Assembly: GCA_041916675.1 (NCBI GenBank)
Contig: JAYRZB010000009.1
Coordinates: forward strand, 1-64,000
Direction: 5' to 3'
Length of the DNA: 64,000 bases
From: JAYRZB01 sp041916675
Lineage (GTDB): Bacteria > Pseudomonadota > Alphaproteobacteria > Rhizobiales > Devosiaceae
The translations under genes were made by a program, and so were the position numbers. The notes below the pieces were generated by a model, which was given only the letters and a program-made list of their open reading frames with translations, had not been told where the DNA came from and searched no databases. Below are positions 1-6,334 of this stretch, in pieces (within the stretch, counting starts at the first letter, position 1; each line of letters begins with the position of its first letter).

Positions 1-410
1 CCAGCGGCTATCAGGGCGCGGCCACCGCCAGCGGCTATCAGGGCGCGGCCACCGCCAGCGGCTATCAGGGCGCGGCCACCGCCAGCGGCTATCAGGGCGC
101 GGCCACCGCCAGCGGCGATCAGGGCGCGGCCACCGCCAGCGGCTATCAGGGCGCGGCCACCGCCAGCGGCTATCAGGGCGCGGCCACCGCCAGCGGCTAT
201 CAGGGCGCGGCCACCGCCAGCGGGAAATATGGAAAGGCCAGTGGCAAGGAAGGCTGTGCCCTGTTCCTTTGTGAGCGTGTCGATGATTGGCGCGCGCCGA
301 ACGATGGCGAAATCCTGCACGTATGGGCCGGCATCGTCGGTCGTGACGTCATCAAGCCTGACACCTTCTACCAGTTGATCGACGGCAAGCCTGTAGAGGT
401 CGCCGCCTAA
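1..410 (+). CDS. Phage protein with SGYQGAATA repeats, 5' partial
   Basis: The reading frame enters from the left edge at base 3 and stops at 408-410. It encodes eight nine-residue repeats, then SGKYGKASGKEG, then a non-repeat tail of about 57 residues ending in VEVAA. Phage and prophage proteins with this kind of glycine/alanine nonapeptide repeat and a similar tail are common; many carry an N-terminal domain annotated DUF7666, which would lie outside this window. Their function is unknown. A beta-solenoid-like or flexible repeat structure is possible but is inference. The gene is first in a run of same-strand small genes and is separated from the next by about 57 bases. Confidence 0.8.
   Translation, partial: SGYQGAATASGYQGAATASGYQGAATASGYQGAATASGDQGAATASGYQGAATASGYQGAATASGYQGAATASGKYGKASGKEGCALFLCERVDDWRAPNDGEILHVWAGIVGRDVIKPDTFYQLIDGKPVEVAA
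3..218 (+). repeat. Eight tandem 27-bp coding repeats
   Basis: Eight head-to-tail copies of a 27-bp unit begin at 3, 30, 57, 84, 111, 138, 165 and 192. Seven copies look identical. The unit at 111 differs by one base, changing TAT to GAT. Each unit encodes nine residues, SGYQGAATA (SGDQGAATA at 111). The array is in frame and continues left of the window, so its total length is unknown. Near-perfect DNA identity suggests recent expansion or contraction by slippage or recombination. Confidence 0.97.
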
Positions 411-467
411 CCACTCCCCTCTCCTGGGCGGAGGGTTTGGCTAATAACCGGCCCGCCGATTTATTCA

Positions 468-683
468 GTGCCTGAGATTTCCGAACAGCAATTGGCTGCT
501 TTTCGCCAGGTTGCGCATGACGCTGCAGCTTTGGCGGCATCCGTCCAGCGCGACGAAACCGGCGACATGATCGGCCAGCAGTTTGTCGGCAACGGCAACG
601 GCGGGAATCTCTCTCTGGCCACTATCAAGCTCAATGCCGCCTTGCAGCGCAGCCTTGCCGACCTCACGAATTTGGAGATTTGA
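468..683 (+). CDS. Small phage protein, unknown function
   Basis: This 71-residue product begins with GTG at 468 (MPEISEQQLAAF). It is mostly predicted helix, with a glycine/asparagine-rich middle (GNGNGGN) and a C-terminus ending NLEI. I do not recognise a domain. A shadow frame on the opposite strand is longer but has no coding character. Position and strand fit the phage gene series, and the next gene starts only three bases after the stop. The weak upstream Shine-Dalgarno leaves the start uncertain. Confidence 0.6.
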   Translation: MPEISEQQLAAFRQVAHDAAALAASVQRDETGDMIGQQFVGNGNGGNLSLATIKLNAALQRSLADLTNLEI

Positions 684-686
684 CCC

Positions 687-1028
687 ATGACCAAAGCACG
701 CTTCCGCCTCGTGCCCGTGCCAGCCGGTGCCTATGGGCCAAGTTACTCCCATGGCTCGGCCAAACGGCGTCGAGCCGAAGAACTCGCCCGCAACCAGAAG
801 ACCCCAGAGCAACTTCAGGACCAGAAGGCCGGAGAGCGCAGAGCTATGCGCGAAGTTGGTCTCGGCTGGGGCGTTGCGCCTGAGGATATAGACATGTGGG
901 TCGATGACCCGGTGGCCTATCGCGCGATGATCGCACAGCGCCGCGCCCTGGAGAAAATCCACGATCAGCGCGCCCGAACCTCAGTCGAGGGCGATACCGA
1001 CATCAACCATGACAACTTGGAGGGGTGA
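687..1028 (+). CDS. Small phage protein, unknown function
   Basis: The 113-residue product is basic and charged, with a helical middle rich in Glu, Arg and Gln (about residues 25-55) and a tryptophan motif (GWGVAPEDIDMWV) near residues 60-72. No domain is recognised. The start at 687 has GGAG about ten bases upstream, inside the end of the preceding gene. The stop is one base before the next start, so translation is probably coupled. Confidence 0.65.
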   Translation: MTKARFRLVPVPAGAYGPSYSHGSAKRRRAEELARNQKTPEQLQDQKAGERRAMREVGLGWGVAPEDIDMWVDDPVAYRAMIAQRRALEKIHDQRARTSVEGDTDINHDNLEG

Positions 1029-1029
1029 G

Positions 1030-1275
1030 ATGGCACGCATGATATCGCCTGACACCATCAGCTTTAGGGCCACCGTCACCGAAGATGAAATTCGGAAACG
1101 CATGGCCGAAGAAGTCCTCGAACAGATCGGTGGGATGGGCGTGGACGGGAAACCGCTGCCTGGCATCCAAGCCAAGGTAAACCGCGGCACCGGACGCACC
1201 GGCGGATACACCATCGATGTTTCGGGCCCGATGCCAGCGCGCATCTATCTGCCTAAGCCGGGTGACGGGCAATGA
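1030..1275 (+). CDS. Small phage protein, unknown function
   Basis: I prefer the ATG at 1030 over an in-frame start at 1009, because a strong GGAGGGG lies just upstream. This gives 81 residues beginning MARMISPD. The N-terminal half is helical and acidic. The rest is Gly-rich (GTGRTGGYTIDV) and likely beta-stranded. No family is recognised. The stop overlaps the start of the next small gene in an ATGA arrangement. Confidence 0.62.
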   Translation: MARMISPDTISFRATVTEDEIRKRMAEEVLEQIGGMGVDGKPLPGIQAKVNRGTGRTGGYTIDVSGPMPARIYLPKPGDGQ

Positions 1276-1376
1276 ACCCGGCGCTTGAAATAGGCATCAC
1301 AATAGCCTGGGCAACCATCACCCTGATTGCAGCGGTATGGATGCGCTTTGATGCGATGCCGTGGGAGTTGCTCTGA
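1272..1376 (+). CDS. Predicted 34-residue single-pass membrane peptide
   Basis: The start overlaps the previous stop (ATGA at 1272-1275) and the stop overlaps the next start. The peptide MNPALEIGITIAWATITLIAAVWMRF ends in MPWELL. It contains one hydrophobic segment of about 18 residues (roughly 5-23) and could span the inner membrane. Its role is unknown. Support comes only from the tight coupling on both sides and the membrane-like composition, so it could be an accidental frame. Confidence 0.5.
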   Translation: MNPALEIGITIAWATITLIAAVWMRFDAMPWELL

Positions 1377-1525
1377 TGCGCCCTGCCCCTGAAACCAAAG
1401 CCACCTGCGATGCCAACGGCAAATGGACCACGGTTCAAGTCGTTCGCATTCGCTCGGGCGACGGCTGGATTGAGACCATCATCAGGCCACCCGCCGCCCA
1501 CGAAACACGCAAGGCAGCAGCATGA
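1376..1525 (+). CDS. Small phage protein of 49 residues
   Basis: The ATG at 1376 overlaps the preceding TGA and the stop overlaps the next ATG at 1522. The product starts MRPAPETKATCD and contains GDGWIETIIRPP, suggesting a short beta-rich fold. It is basic at its end (HETRKAAA). No function is assigned. It is kept because it fills the gap between two coupled genes with no leftover bases. Confidence 0.5.
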   Translation: MRPAPETKATCDANGKWTTVQVVRIRSGDGWIETIIRPPAAHETRKAAA

Positions 1526-1740
1526 CCCGCCGCCTCAGCATCGTGGAACAGAACGCGGTCAATTTCCTCGCGCGGCACGGTTCGGTGTGCCCTGGCGAAG
1601 AACCCGGCTCGGTCCCCCATCAAATCATCATGAGCGTGCTCGACAGCCTGGTGAAGAAGAAACGGGCAAAGGTCGAAATGACCGATGACGGCCCCCGCTA
1701 TCACCTCACTGCATTGGGGCGTGAAGATGCCGCGCTATGA
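1522..1740 (+). CDS. Small phage protein, possible winged-helix DNA-binding fold
   Basis: The 72-residue product starts MTRRLSIVEQNAVNFLARHG. It has a pattern of three helices followed by a short beta hairpin (AKVEMTDDGPRYHLTALG). The ending TALGREDAAL resembles the C-terminal strand and helix of small winged-helix proteins in phage genomes. The DNA-binding role is inferred from this pattern only. It overlaps the next gene by 14 bases. Confidence 0.6.
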   Translation: MTRRLSIVEQNAVNFLARHGSVCPGEEPGSVPHQIIMSVLDSLVKKKRAKVEMTDDGPRYHLTALGREDAAL

Positions 1741-2107
1741 ATTCTCCAAAGCGGTCAGGCGAGAGGCTCTAGCCCGCTCTGGTGGCCTGTGTGAGGCAGT
1801 TGGCGAGGTATACGGGCTCGAACCCGGCCAGCGCTGTAACGCCATCCTAGGCCACGCCAAGGAGTACGACCATTACCCTATCCCCGCCACCGACCAGGGC
1901 AGCGATACAATAGACAATTGCGTGGCGTGCTGCCGGACCTGCCACCGGTTCAAGACAAGCACCTATGACGTTCCCATGCAGGCAAAGGGCCGACGCATTC
2001 GGGACAAGCACGCCGGTATTCGCAAGCCGTCAACACTGCGCAGCCGCAACACGTTCAAGCCATCGGCCCCGAACGTTCGACACCTCGACAAGGACACAAC
2101 GTCATGA
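1727..2107 (+). CDS. HNH endonuclease
   Basis: The ATG at 1727 is chosen over 1685 because it gives a typical compact protein of 126 residues. Cysteine pairs frame a beta-beta-alpha metal fold: an early Cys at GGLCE and GQRCN, the catalytic-type His-containing segment EYDHYPIP, then CVACCRTCHRFKT. This arrangement is typical of phage HNH nucleases, which cut DNA and often act near packaging or replication genes. Here it lies in a set of early-type genes. The stop overlaps the following gene by four bases. A basic C-terminal tail may bind DNA. The phage biological role is not shown by the sequence. Confidence 0.85.
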   Translation: MPRYEFSKAVRREALARSGGLCEAVGEVYGLEPGQRCNAILGHAKEYDHYPIPATDQGSDTIDNCVACCRTCHRFKTSTYDVPMQAKGRRIRDKHAGIRKPSTLRSRNTFKPSAPNVRHLDKDTTS

Positions 2108-2772
2108 GTGACAAACCAATCCTGTTTTCTGCACCGATGGTTCGGGCGCTACTTGCGGGCACCAAGACGCAGACGCGGCGACTTTTCAAAAACATTAAGG
2201 ATGTTGGCGAAGGGAAATATCATATCTGGACGAAAGGCGGAGGCGTATTTGGGCTGTCAGAGCTGGATGTGCCGAAGTTTGGTCCGGACTACCTGCCAAT
2301 CAAAGTTGGGGATCACCTCTGGGTGCGGGAACGCATTGAGCGCGCCAATGGCGAAGCCGTGGGTTATCCGGCAGATGGGTCATGGCTGCCGAACGACCCT
2401 TGGCAATGGAAGCGCGATACCTTGCCGTCAATCCACATGCCCCGCTGGGCCTCGCGCCTCACCCTGGCCGTCACCGATGTGCGGGTAGAGCGGTTGCAGG
2501 ATATCAGCGAGGCAGATGCCAAGGCCGAAGGGCTGGAAACCCACCTCGACGGCGATGCCGATGATAACGGGCGCGCTCGGCTCTATGAGTATTTCCGAGG
2601 CAGCGATGATCTGGAATGGGATAGCGATCCAGTCGAGGCGTACCTCGCGCTGTGGGACGCGATCAACGGCGACGGCGCGTGGGAAGCGAACCCTTGGGTT
2701 GCTGCCTACACCTTCACAGTCGAGCTCGGGAACATCGACGCCCCGAACGTTCGACAGATTGGAGATGAGTGA
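2104..2772 (+). CDS. ASCH/PUA-like phage protein
   Basis: The 222-residue protein opens with KPILFSAPMVRALLAGTKTQTRR, the conserved N-terminus of a widespread phage family with an ASCH or PUA-like fold. Further features are a strand LWVRERIE near residue 77 and the segment RLTLAVTDVRVERLQDIS, followed by EADAKAEGL. Such domains are thought to bind RNA or modified nucleotides, but the role in phages is undefined. The ATG overlaps the HNH stop (ATGA). A methyltransferase follows, so a link to modified DNA is conceivable but only inferred. Confidence 0.8.
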   Translation: MSDKPILFSAPMVRALLAGTKTQTRRLFKNIKDVGEGKYHIWTKGGGVFGLSELDVPKFGPDYLPIKVGDHLWVRERIERANGEAVGYPADGSWLPNDPWQWKRDTLPSIHMPRWASRLTLAVTDVRVERLQDISEADAKAEGLETHLDGDADDNGRARLYEYFRGSDDLEWDSDPVEAYLALWDAINGDGAWEANPWVAAYTFTVELGNIDAPNVRQIGDE

Positions 2773-2774
2773 AG

Positions 2775-3272
2775 ATGAGCAACCTGTTTGGAACGCCAGA
2801 GCACCAGAGCAAACTACCACCAGAACAGAACAAGTTCTTCGTCGGCAACGGCTCGGACGGGAAGCACTACTGGCTCACCCCGAAGGACCTGTATGCGGAC
2901 CTTGATGCCGAATTCCATTTCGATTTTGACCCGTGCCCCTTCCCCCTGCCAGAGGGCTTTGACGGGCTGACCTGCGAATGGGGCCAGTCGAGCTACGTCA
3001 ATCCGCCCTTCGGATCCATCATTCACGAGGGCAAGAAGAAAGGCCCGACAGCATGGGTCCGCAAGGCCATCATTGAATGGCAAAAGGGCAAGCGCGTCGT
3101 CTTGGTCTATCCGGTCGATAAGTGGGTCCTGATGCTGCTCAAGGCCATTCTTGGCGACCACGCGCAGGTGCGGAACCTGGGTGATGTGCGCTGGCTGGCA
3201 ACTGAGGACGGCTCTCAGGGCAAGGGCACCGGGCGGCATATCGCCTGCTTCATTCTTGAGCCCACCCCATGA
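2775..3272 (+). CDS. Phage DNA N-6-adenine methyltransferase (Dam family)
   Basis: The ATG at 2775 is used; an in-frame GTG lies at 2769. The 165-residue product contains DPCPFPLPEGFDGL, WGQSSYVNPPFGS and RVVLVYPVDKW, as in the small phage Dam family (PF05869). NPPF is the catalytic motif of amino-methyltransferases and would transfer a methyl group from S-adenosylmethionine to adenine. Such enzymes usually modify phage DNA to avoid host restriction. The target site cannot be read from sequence. The stop overlaps the next start by four bases. Confidence 0.9.
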   Translation: MSNLFGTPEHQSKLPPEQNKFFVGNGSDGKHYWLTPKDLYADLDAEFHFDFDPCPFPLPEGFDGLTCEWGQSSYVNPPFGSIIHEGKKKGPTAWVRKAIIEWQKGKRVVLVYPVDKWVLMLLKAILGDHAQVRNLGDVRWLATEDGSQGKGTGRHIACFILEPTP

Positions 3273-3502
3273 CCCACCCATTCATCACACACAACGGCGG
3301 GCCTTGCCCGGTGAGCCCGGAAACTATGGTTGACGTCGAATTCCGCGACGGAACGTCCGTGAAGGGGCTGATGGCCGTATGGCCCCCCCCCCCCGCAGAC
3401 TGGTGGGAGTGGGCAGGGAAGCGCCGGGCCAAGAAATTGATGAAAAACGACATTGTTGCCTACCGCCTTCACCATCCAGACACCCAACCCACAGAGGTAT
3501 GA
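3269..3502 (+). CDS. Small phage protein with an in-frame C12 tract
   Basis: The 77-residue product starts MTHPFITHNGGPCPVSPETMVDVEFRDG, a short beta-rich domain frequent in phage genomes. It continues with WPPPPADWWEW and ends near IVAYRLHH. The proline run is encoded by twelve consecutive C residues at 3383-3394. A one-base slip there would truncate or alter the protein. Function is unknown. The gene is translationally coupled to the methyltransferase upstream. Confidence 0.72.
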   Translation: MTHPFITHNGGPCPVSPETMVDVEFRDGTSVKGLMAVWPPPPADWWEWAGKRRAKKLMKNDIVAYRLHHPDTQPTEV

Positions 3503-3505
3503 GCC

Positions 3506-3682
3506 ATGACAACCCCAAAGGAAGCCTACGAAGCCCGCAAAGCCGACCGCATCAAGCGCCGTGATGCTGAACGCGTGCTCGACAAGAGCGGCGCCGAGGA
3601 CGTTCACGACCTCATGCTCCTGCTTGAGCGGATCGCCGTGGGTATCGAAACCATGACTGAGGTTCTGGAGTACCGGAAATGA
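3506..3682 (+). CDS. Small charged phage protein, 58 residues
   Basis: The product begins MTTPKEAYEARKADRIKRRDAERV and is almost entirely helical with alternating charges, then LMLLLERIAVGIETM. It could form a short coiled coil. It starts three bases after the previous stop, and its stop overlaps the ATG of the next gene (ATGA at 3679). No family is recognised. It is supported by packing and codon pattern. Confidence 0.55.
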   Translation: MTTPKEAYEARKADRIKRRDAERVLDKSGAEDVHDLMLLLERIAVGIETMTEVLEYRK

Positions 3683-3852
3683 CCGATCCAAACTGGAAAC
3701 CACAGCCCGGCAAGCCCGCCATGACGTGCGACGAGATAATGTGCAACGACGAGAAGCTGGCCAAAGCTCTGGGCTGGCGCTTCTCACCTGCACACGATGG
3801 ATGGATTAACGAGCAGCATCGGGACGCCCACGGCGATGGGTGGGGTTCTTAG
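3679..3852 (+). CDS. Small phage protein, 57 residues
   Basis: The start overlaps the preceding stop. The sequence MTDPNWKPQPGKPAMTCDEIMC includes two cysteines, an acidic helix, and a Trp/Gly/His-rich end (GWRFSPAHDGW, GDGWGS). No domain is identified. It is followed after three bases by another very short coupled frame. The two may once have been one gene, but I see no direct evidence for a frameshift. Confidence 0.5.
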   Translation: MTDPNWKPQPGKPAMTCDEIMCNDEKLAKALGWRFSPAHDGWINEQHRDAHGDGWGS

Positions 3853-3855
3853 GAA

Positions 3856-3960
3856 GTGGCTGCAGATATCGAGGAGGCTCTGTTCTGGTCCGGGATTGAG
3901 ACCGACGAGGACATGCGCGACGCCCTCATGGCCGAAGTTGCTAAGAGGGAGGGGCGGTGA
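3856..3960 (+). CDS. Very small phage peptide, 34 residues
   Basis: GTG at 3856 begins MAADIEEALFWSGIETDEDM and the frame ends in VAKREGR. An AGGA overlaps the preceding stop and is close to the start. The peptide is acidic and helical. Its TGA overlaps the next ATG (ATGA-type junction at 3958-3962). It has no recognisable function and could be the tail of the frame upstream. Confidence 0.4.
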   Translation: MAADIEEALFWSGIETDEDMRDALMAEVAKREGR

Positions 3961-4250
3961 TGGGCGCCTTAACCGAACGAGAGAAACCCGTGCTTGCAGC
4001 CCTTGCGGAGCGGACACGCCCGGATGGTGAACGCTGCGTGCCGTTCAGGATGATTTCCGGCGCTCCGGCCAACTCACCAGAAACGCGAGAGGTTCGCCGG
4101 ATCGTTCGCCAGTTGGCACGCAAGGGCATGGCTGAGTTTCACCGAGGGCTGTTTACCGATGACCTGATGCTCTGTGGGTCTGGATATTGCATCACGAATG
4201 AAGGCCTTGCGGCGCTGGCCGCCGAAGCTGCACAGGAGAAATCATCATGA
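3960..4250 (+). CDS. Probable winged-helix phage protein
   Basis: The 96-residue product begins MGALTEREKPVLAALAERT. It has a helix-turn-helix-like central region (ETREVRRIVRQLARKGMAEF) followed by a beta hairpin and YCITNEGLAALAAE, a pattern common in winged-helix domains. A GGGAGGGG lies upstream. DNA binding is inferred. The stop overlaps the next gene by four bases. Confidence 0.6.
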   Translation: MGALTEREKPVLAALAERTRPDGERCVPFRMISGAPANSPETREVRRIVRQLARKGMAEFHRGLFTDDLMLCGSGYCITNEGLAALAAEAAQEKSS

Positions 4251-4609
4251 CCACAGCACCGACAGAACTGAAGCCGAACGTGTATCTAAGCGACGTGGCG
4301 ATGCGCATTGCTGTCGAATTGGAAGCGCAGTCTGCGGTCAGGGCTACCACCGTCGAAAAGGCGGAAGCCATCTGTGACATCCTTTCCACCCTCGAACCCC
4401 AAGCTGTGGACGATGCCATGGTAGAGCGGGCCACGCATCTGCTCGAATGGCTGCCCAGCGCCTACCATCATTGCAAACACGGCACTCAGGATTGGTGCGA
4501 AAGCTACCTGAAAAACGCCGTCGATGTGATCCGGGCGCAAGATGCCCGCATCGCCGCTCTCACCGCCGCCCTTCAAGCCGCAAAGGAGCCATCCCATGAA
4601 GCCGGTTGA
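4247..4609 (+). CDS. Small phage protein with shared AAKEPSH tail
   Basis: The 120-residue product is helical, begins MTTAPTELKPNVYLSDVAMR, and has a Cys/His cluster (HHCKHGTQDWCESY) near the middle and a helix-rich end ALTAALQAAKEPSHEAG. The last residues are encoded by a DNA segment that also supplies the Shine-Dalgarno and start of the next gene. That segment recurs at two later junctions. No known domain is identified. Confidence 0.6.
   Translation: MTTAPTELKPNVYLSDVAMRIAVELEAQSAVRATTVEKAEAICDILSTLEPQAVDDAMVERATHLLEWLPSAYHHCKHGTQDWCESYLKNAVDVIRAQDARIAALTAALQAAKEPSHEAG
4580..4598 (+). repeat. Repeated junction cassette, copy 1
   Basis: The 19-base sequence GCAAAGGAGCCATCCCATG includes a good Shine-Dalgarno (AAGGAG) and the ATG at 4596. 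It also encodes AAKEPSH at the end of the upstream gene. Identical copies lie at 4962-4980 and 5248-5266. Confidence 0.95.
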
Positions 4610-4985
4610 TCAAACTCAATTCGCCGGGGAAGGCGTTGGCGGGGACTGCGTGCGCGCGTCCGTCGCATCGATCCTCGGCATGCCGATAGAAGCCGTACCG
4701 CACTTTCTAGCCATAGGCGAAAAGCCAGAGCATTGGGAAATTGAACTGATCGGCTGGTTGGAAGAGCGCGGGTGGACCATCTGGCGTGAACAGGGTCACT
4801 ACATATTCGAGGGTTACAGCCTATGCAGTGGGCCATCACCGCGCGGAGTTGGGCACATGGTTGTTTATCACAATGGCGCGCTAGCGCATGACCCTCACCC
4901 CTCGCGCGAAGGGATTTCTTCGGTTCATTGGACCCGAATGCTTGTCCCGCTAGACCCCGCCGCAAAGGAGCCATCCCATGGGTGA
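4596..4985 (+). CDS. C39-like cysteine-protease-fold phage protein
   Basis: The 129-residue product starts at the ATG set by the strong AAGGAG eight bases upstream. It has GGDCVRASVASILGMP, then GVGHMVVYHNGALAHDPHPS. The spacing of Cys, His and Asp resembles small papain-like or C39-like domains common in phage genomes, where Cys/His/Asp would form the catalytic triad. The enzymatic role and substrate are unknown. Its C-terminus ends PAAKEPSHG because of the repeated junction cassette. Confidence 0.75.
   Translation: MKPVDQTQFAGEGVGGDCVRASVASILGMPIEAVPHFLAIGEKPEHWEIELIGWLEERGWTIWREQGHYIFEGYSLCSGPSPRGVGHMVVYHNGALAHDPHPSREGISSVHWTRMLVPLDPAAKEPSHG
4962..4980 (+). repeat. Repeated junction cassette, copy 2
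   Basis: This is an identical 19-base copy of the segment at 4580-4598. It ends in the ATG (4978) of the next gene and encodes AAKEPSH of the preceding one. Identity with copy 1 extends three further bases upstream (GCC). Confidence 0.95.
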
Positions 4986-5271
4986 GCCTGATATGACCTG
5001 GTTGCGACTAACCCCCAGGCAGGCGCGCGTGTTCCTTTCGGCGTGGAGTTTTCGCACCGTTGTTTGCGGTGGCCGGGATCTAAACTCCGCTCACCGCCTT
5101 CATCACACAGGGCTGCTGGATTTTATTGGACCAATTGAGGGCGGGATGAAGGGTGAATTCGCCCTGTCTGAGGTCGGGAGATTGTACCCACCGGTTGGGC
5201 TTAAAGCCCTGCATGTAAAGAGCGACGAGCGCACGGCCTTATCGGCAGCAAAGGAGCCATCCCATGACTGA
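4978..5271 (+). CDS. Small phage protein with shared AAKEPSH tail
   Basis: The 97-residue product begins MGEPDMTWLRLTPRQARVFL. It has a helix-turn-helix-like N-terminus followed by LLDFIGPIEGG and a beta-type segment FALSEVGRLYPP. It may be a winged-helix-like domain, but no family is recognised. The start is set by the repeated junction cassette, and the C-terminus (LSAAKEPSHD) is encoded by the third copy. Confidence 0.55.
   Translation: MGEPDMTWLRLTPRQARVFLSAWSFRTVVCGGRDLNSAHRLHHTGLLDFIGPIEGGMKGEFALSEVGRLYPPVGLKALHVKSDERTALSAAKEPSHD
5248..5266 (+). repeat. Repeated junction cassette, copy 3
   Basis: This is the third identical 19-base copy, ending in the ATG at 5264 of the next gene. The flanking bases differ from the other two copies, so identity is confined to the ribosome-binding-site/start segment. 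Confidence 0.95.
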
Positions 5272-5581
5272 CACGTGGCCGACCCTAACAAGGGGCCTTC
5301 CGTACCCCAGCTTTGCCAAAGCCTGTTTTGCCGTCACCATCGACAATGGCGGCATCAACAGGACCCGATCAGCAAAGGCATGGCGGGGCGACTATCGGAA
5401 ATGGGCGGTCGCTCAACAGGACCTCACAGAAATCAACGCCTGGTGCGCGACACTGACCAACGAGCAGATCACGGAATGGGCGATTGGCGGCGACGATGAG
5501 CCCGAGAAGAAACGGCTACAGGCAAGTGCCCCGGCCTTTGCTGATCAGATGCTGGACAAATATTTCGATGAGGTCGGATGA
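5264..5581 (+). CDS. Phage protein, 105 residues, unknown function
   Basis: The product begins MTDTWPTLTRGLPYPSFAKACF and has a Trp-rich centre (KAWRGDYRKWAVAQQD) and an acidic end (LDKYFDEVG). No domain is recognised. The strong Shine-Dalgarno of the junction cassette fixes the start. The stop (TGA 5579-5581) overlaps the next gene. Confidence 0.6.
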   Translation: MTDTWPTLTRGLPYPSFAKACFAVTIDNGGINRTRSAKAWRGDYRKWAVAQQDLTEINAWCATLTNEQITEWAIGGDDEPEKKRLQASAPAFADQMLDKYFDEVG

Positions 5582-6174
5582 TGACTGACACACAGACCGC
5601 CTTTGTGCTGGTGCCGCGTGAGCCGACAGAGGAGATGCTTGAGGCATCTGTGTCGCCTCGCTATGAATTCCTGACGGATGCCCATGTCTCGGTACTCAAG
5701 GATGGCTTCGCGGCCAAATACCGCGCCATGCTTTCAGCCGCACCCAAGCCGCCAGAGAGCGAGATCGGGCCGGTGGCTTGGCGTGGTGAAGTTCAGGATG
5801 GGGCAAGGAAGTTCACCGCGATACAACGCGTTGCTGAAATCTGGTCCGAGCAATGCCTCACGGTCCATCCCCTCTACCCCCAAGCCCGCATTGACGCAGA
5901 CGCGGCCACTATTGCTGCGCTGAGGGCGGAGGTGGAGAGGTTACGGCATGATGCTGGAGAGCTAGTTGTTGCGCAGTACGCAACATCTGCTGCCGAGGCC
6001 CGCGTGAAAGAGCTTGGCGAAGCTCTGACCCGGCAGAAGCTCAATATCGAGCACTGGCTTGAAACAGGCACCCCCGCTAGTCCGGAGGAAAGCAAATCGA
6101 TCTACGAGCAGATATGCGCAGCCCTCGCAAGCAAGAAGGAGACGGTAGATGGCCAAAACGTTTCGCAATCTTGA
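5581..6174 (+). CDS. Phage protein with coiled-coil segment
   Basis: The 197-residue product has the N-terminal motif FVLVPREPTEEMLEA, frequent in phage early-region proteins. A segment ending YRAMLSAAP follows, then a long coiled-coil-like stretch (DAATIAALRAEVERLRHD and on to VKELGEALTRQK, about residues 105-155). An in-frame ATG at 5578 is possible; 5581 sits better behind a GAGG. The molecular role is unknown. The last 26 bases overlap the next gene. Confidence 0.65.
   Translation: MTDTQTAFVLVPREPTEEMLEASVSPRYEFLTDAHVSVLKDGFAAKYRAMLSAAPKPPESEIGPVAWRGEVQDGARKFTAIQRVAEIWSEQCLTVHPLYPQARIDADAATIAALRAEVERLRHDAGELVVAQYATSAAEARVKELGEALTRQKLNIEHWLETGTPASPEESKSIYEQICAALASKKETVDGQNVSQS
6134..6151 (+). 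repeat. Second junction motif, copy 1
   Basis: AGAAGGAGACGGTAGATG contains AAGGAG and the ATG of the gene at 6149. An almost identical copy, with one T-to-C change, lies at 6312-6329 before the next gene. Confidence 0.85.
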
Positions 6175-6334
6175 CGTGCTGAAGCGGTTCATCCGCAGGC
6201 AAAACTACCTGAGTGACCAGCAATACTGGCAATGGCTGCGCGAAAATCATCCCGCCGACTATGCAAATAAGATCGCTGCCGCACTGCATTTCGGACAGAA
6301 ACGCTTGATCGAGAAGGAGACGGCAGATGAGTGA
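6149..6334 (+). CDS. Small phage protein, 61 residues
   Basis: The product MAKTFRNLDVLKRFIRRQNYL is basic at the start, with an aromatic centre (QQYWQWLRENHPADY) and the end RLIEKETADE. It is probably all helical. No family is recognised. AAGGAG eight bases upstream supports the start. The end of this gene carries the second copy of the AGAAGGAGACGG junction motif. Confidence 0.55.
   Translation: MAKTFRNLDVLKRFIRRQNYLSDQQYWQWLRENHPADYANKIAAALHFGQKRLIEKETADE
6312..6329 (+). repeat. Second junction motif, copy 2
   Basis: AGAAGGAGACGGCAGATG ends in the ATG at 6327 of the next gene and encodes the EKETAD tail of the preceding one. It differs from the copy at 6134-6151 by one base. Confidence 0.85.

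Noticed and set aside
3..218. Regular repeats resembling a CRISPR array
   Set aside because: There are no spacers. The repeats are head to tail, in frame, and end in a normal coding tail.
3679..3960. A single gene broken by a frameshift
   Set aside because: The two short frames are separated by a stop and a new GTG with an AGGA upstream. I cannot show that they were ever one frame without homologues.
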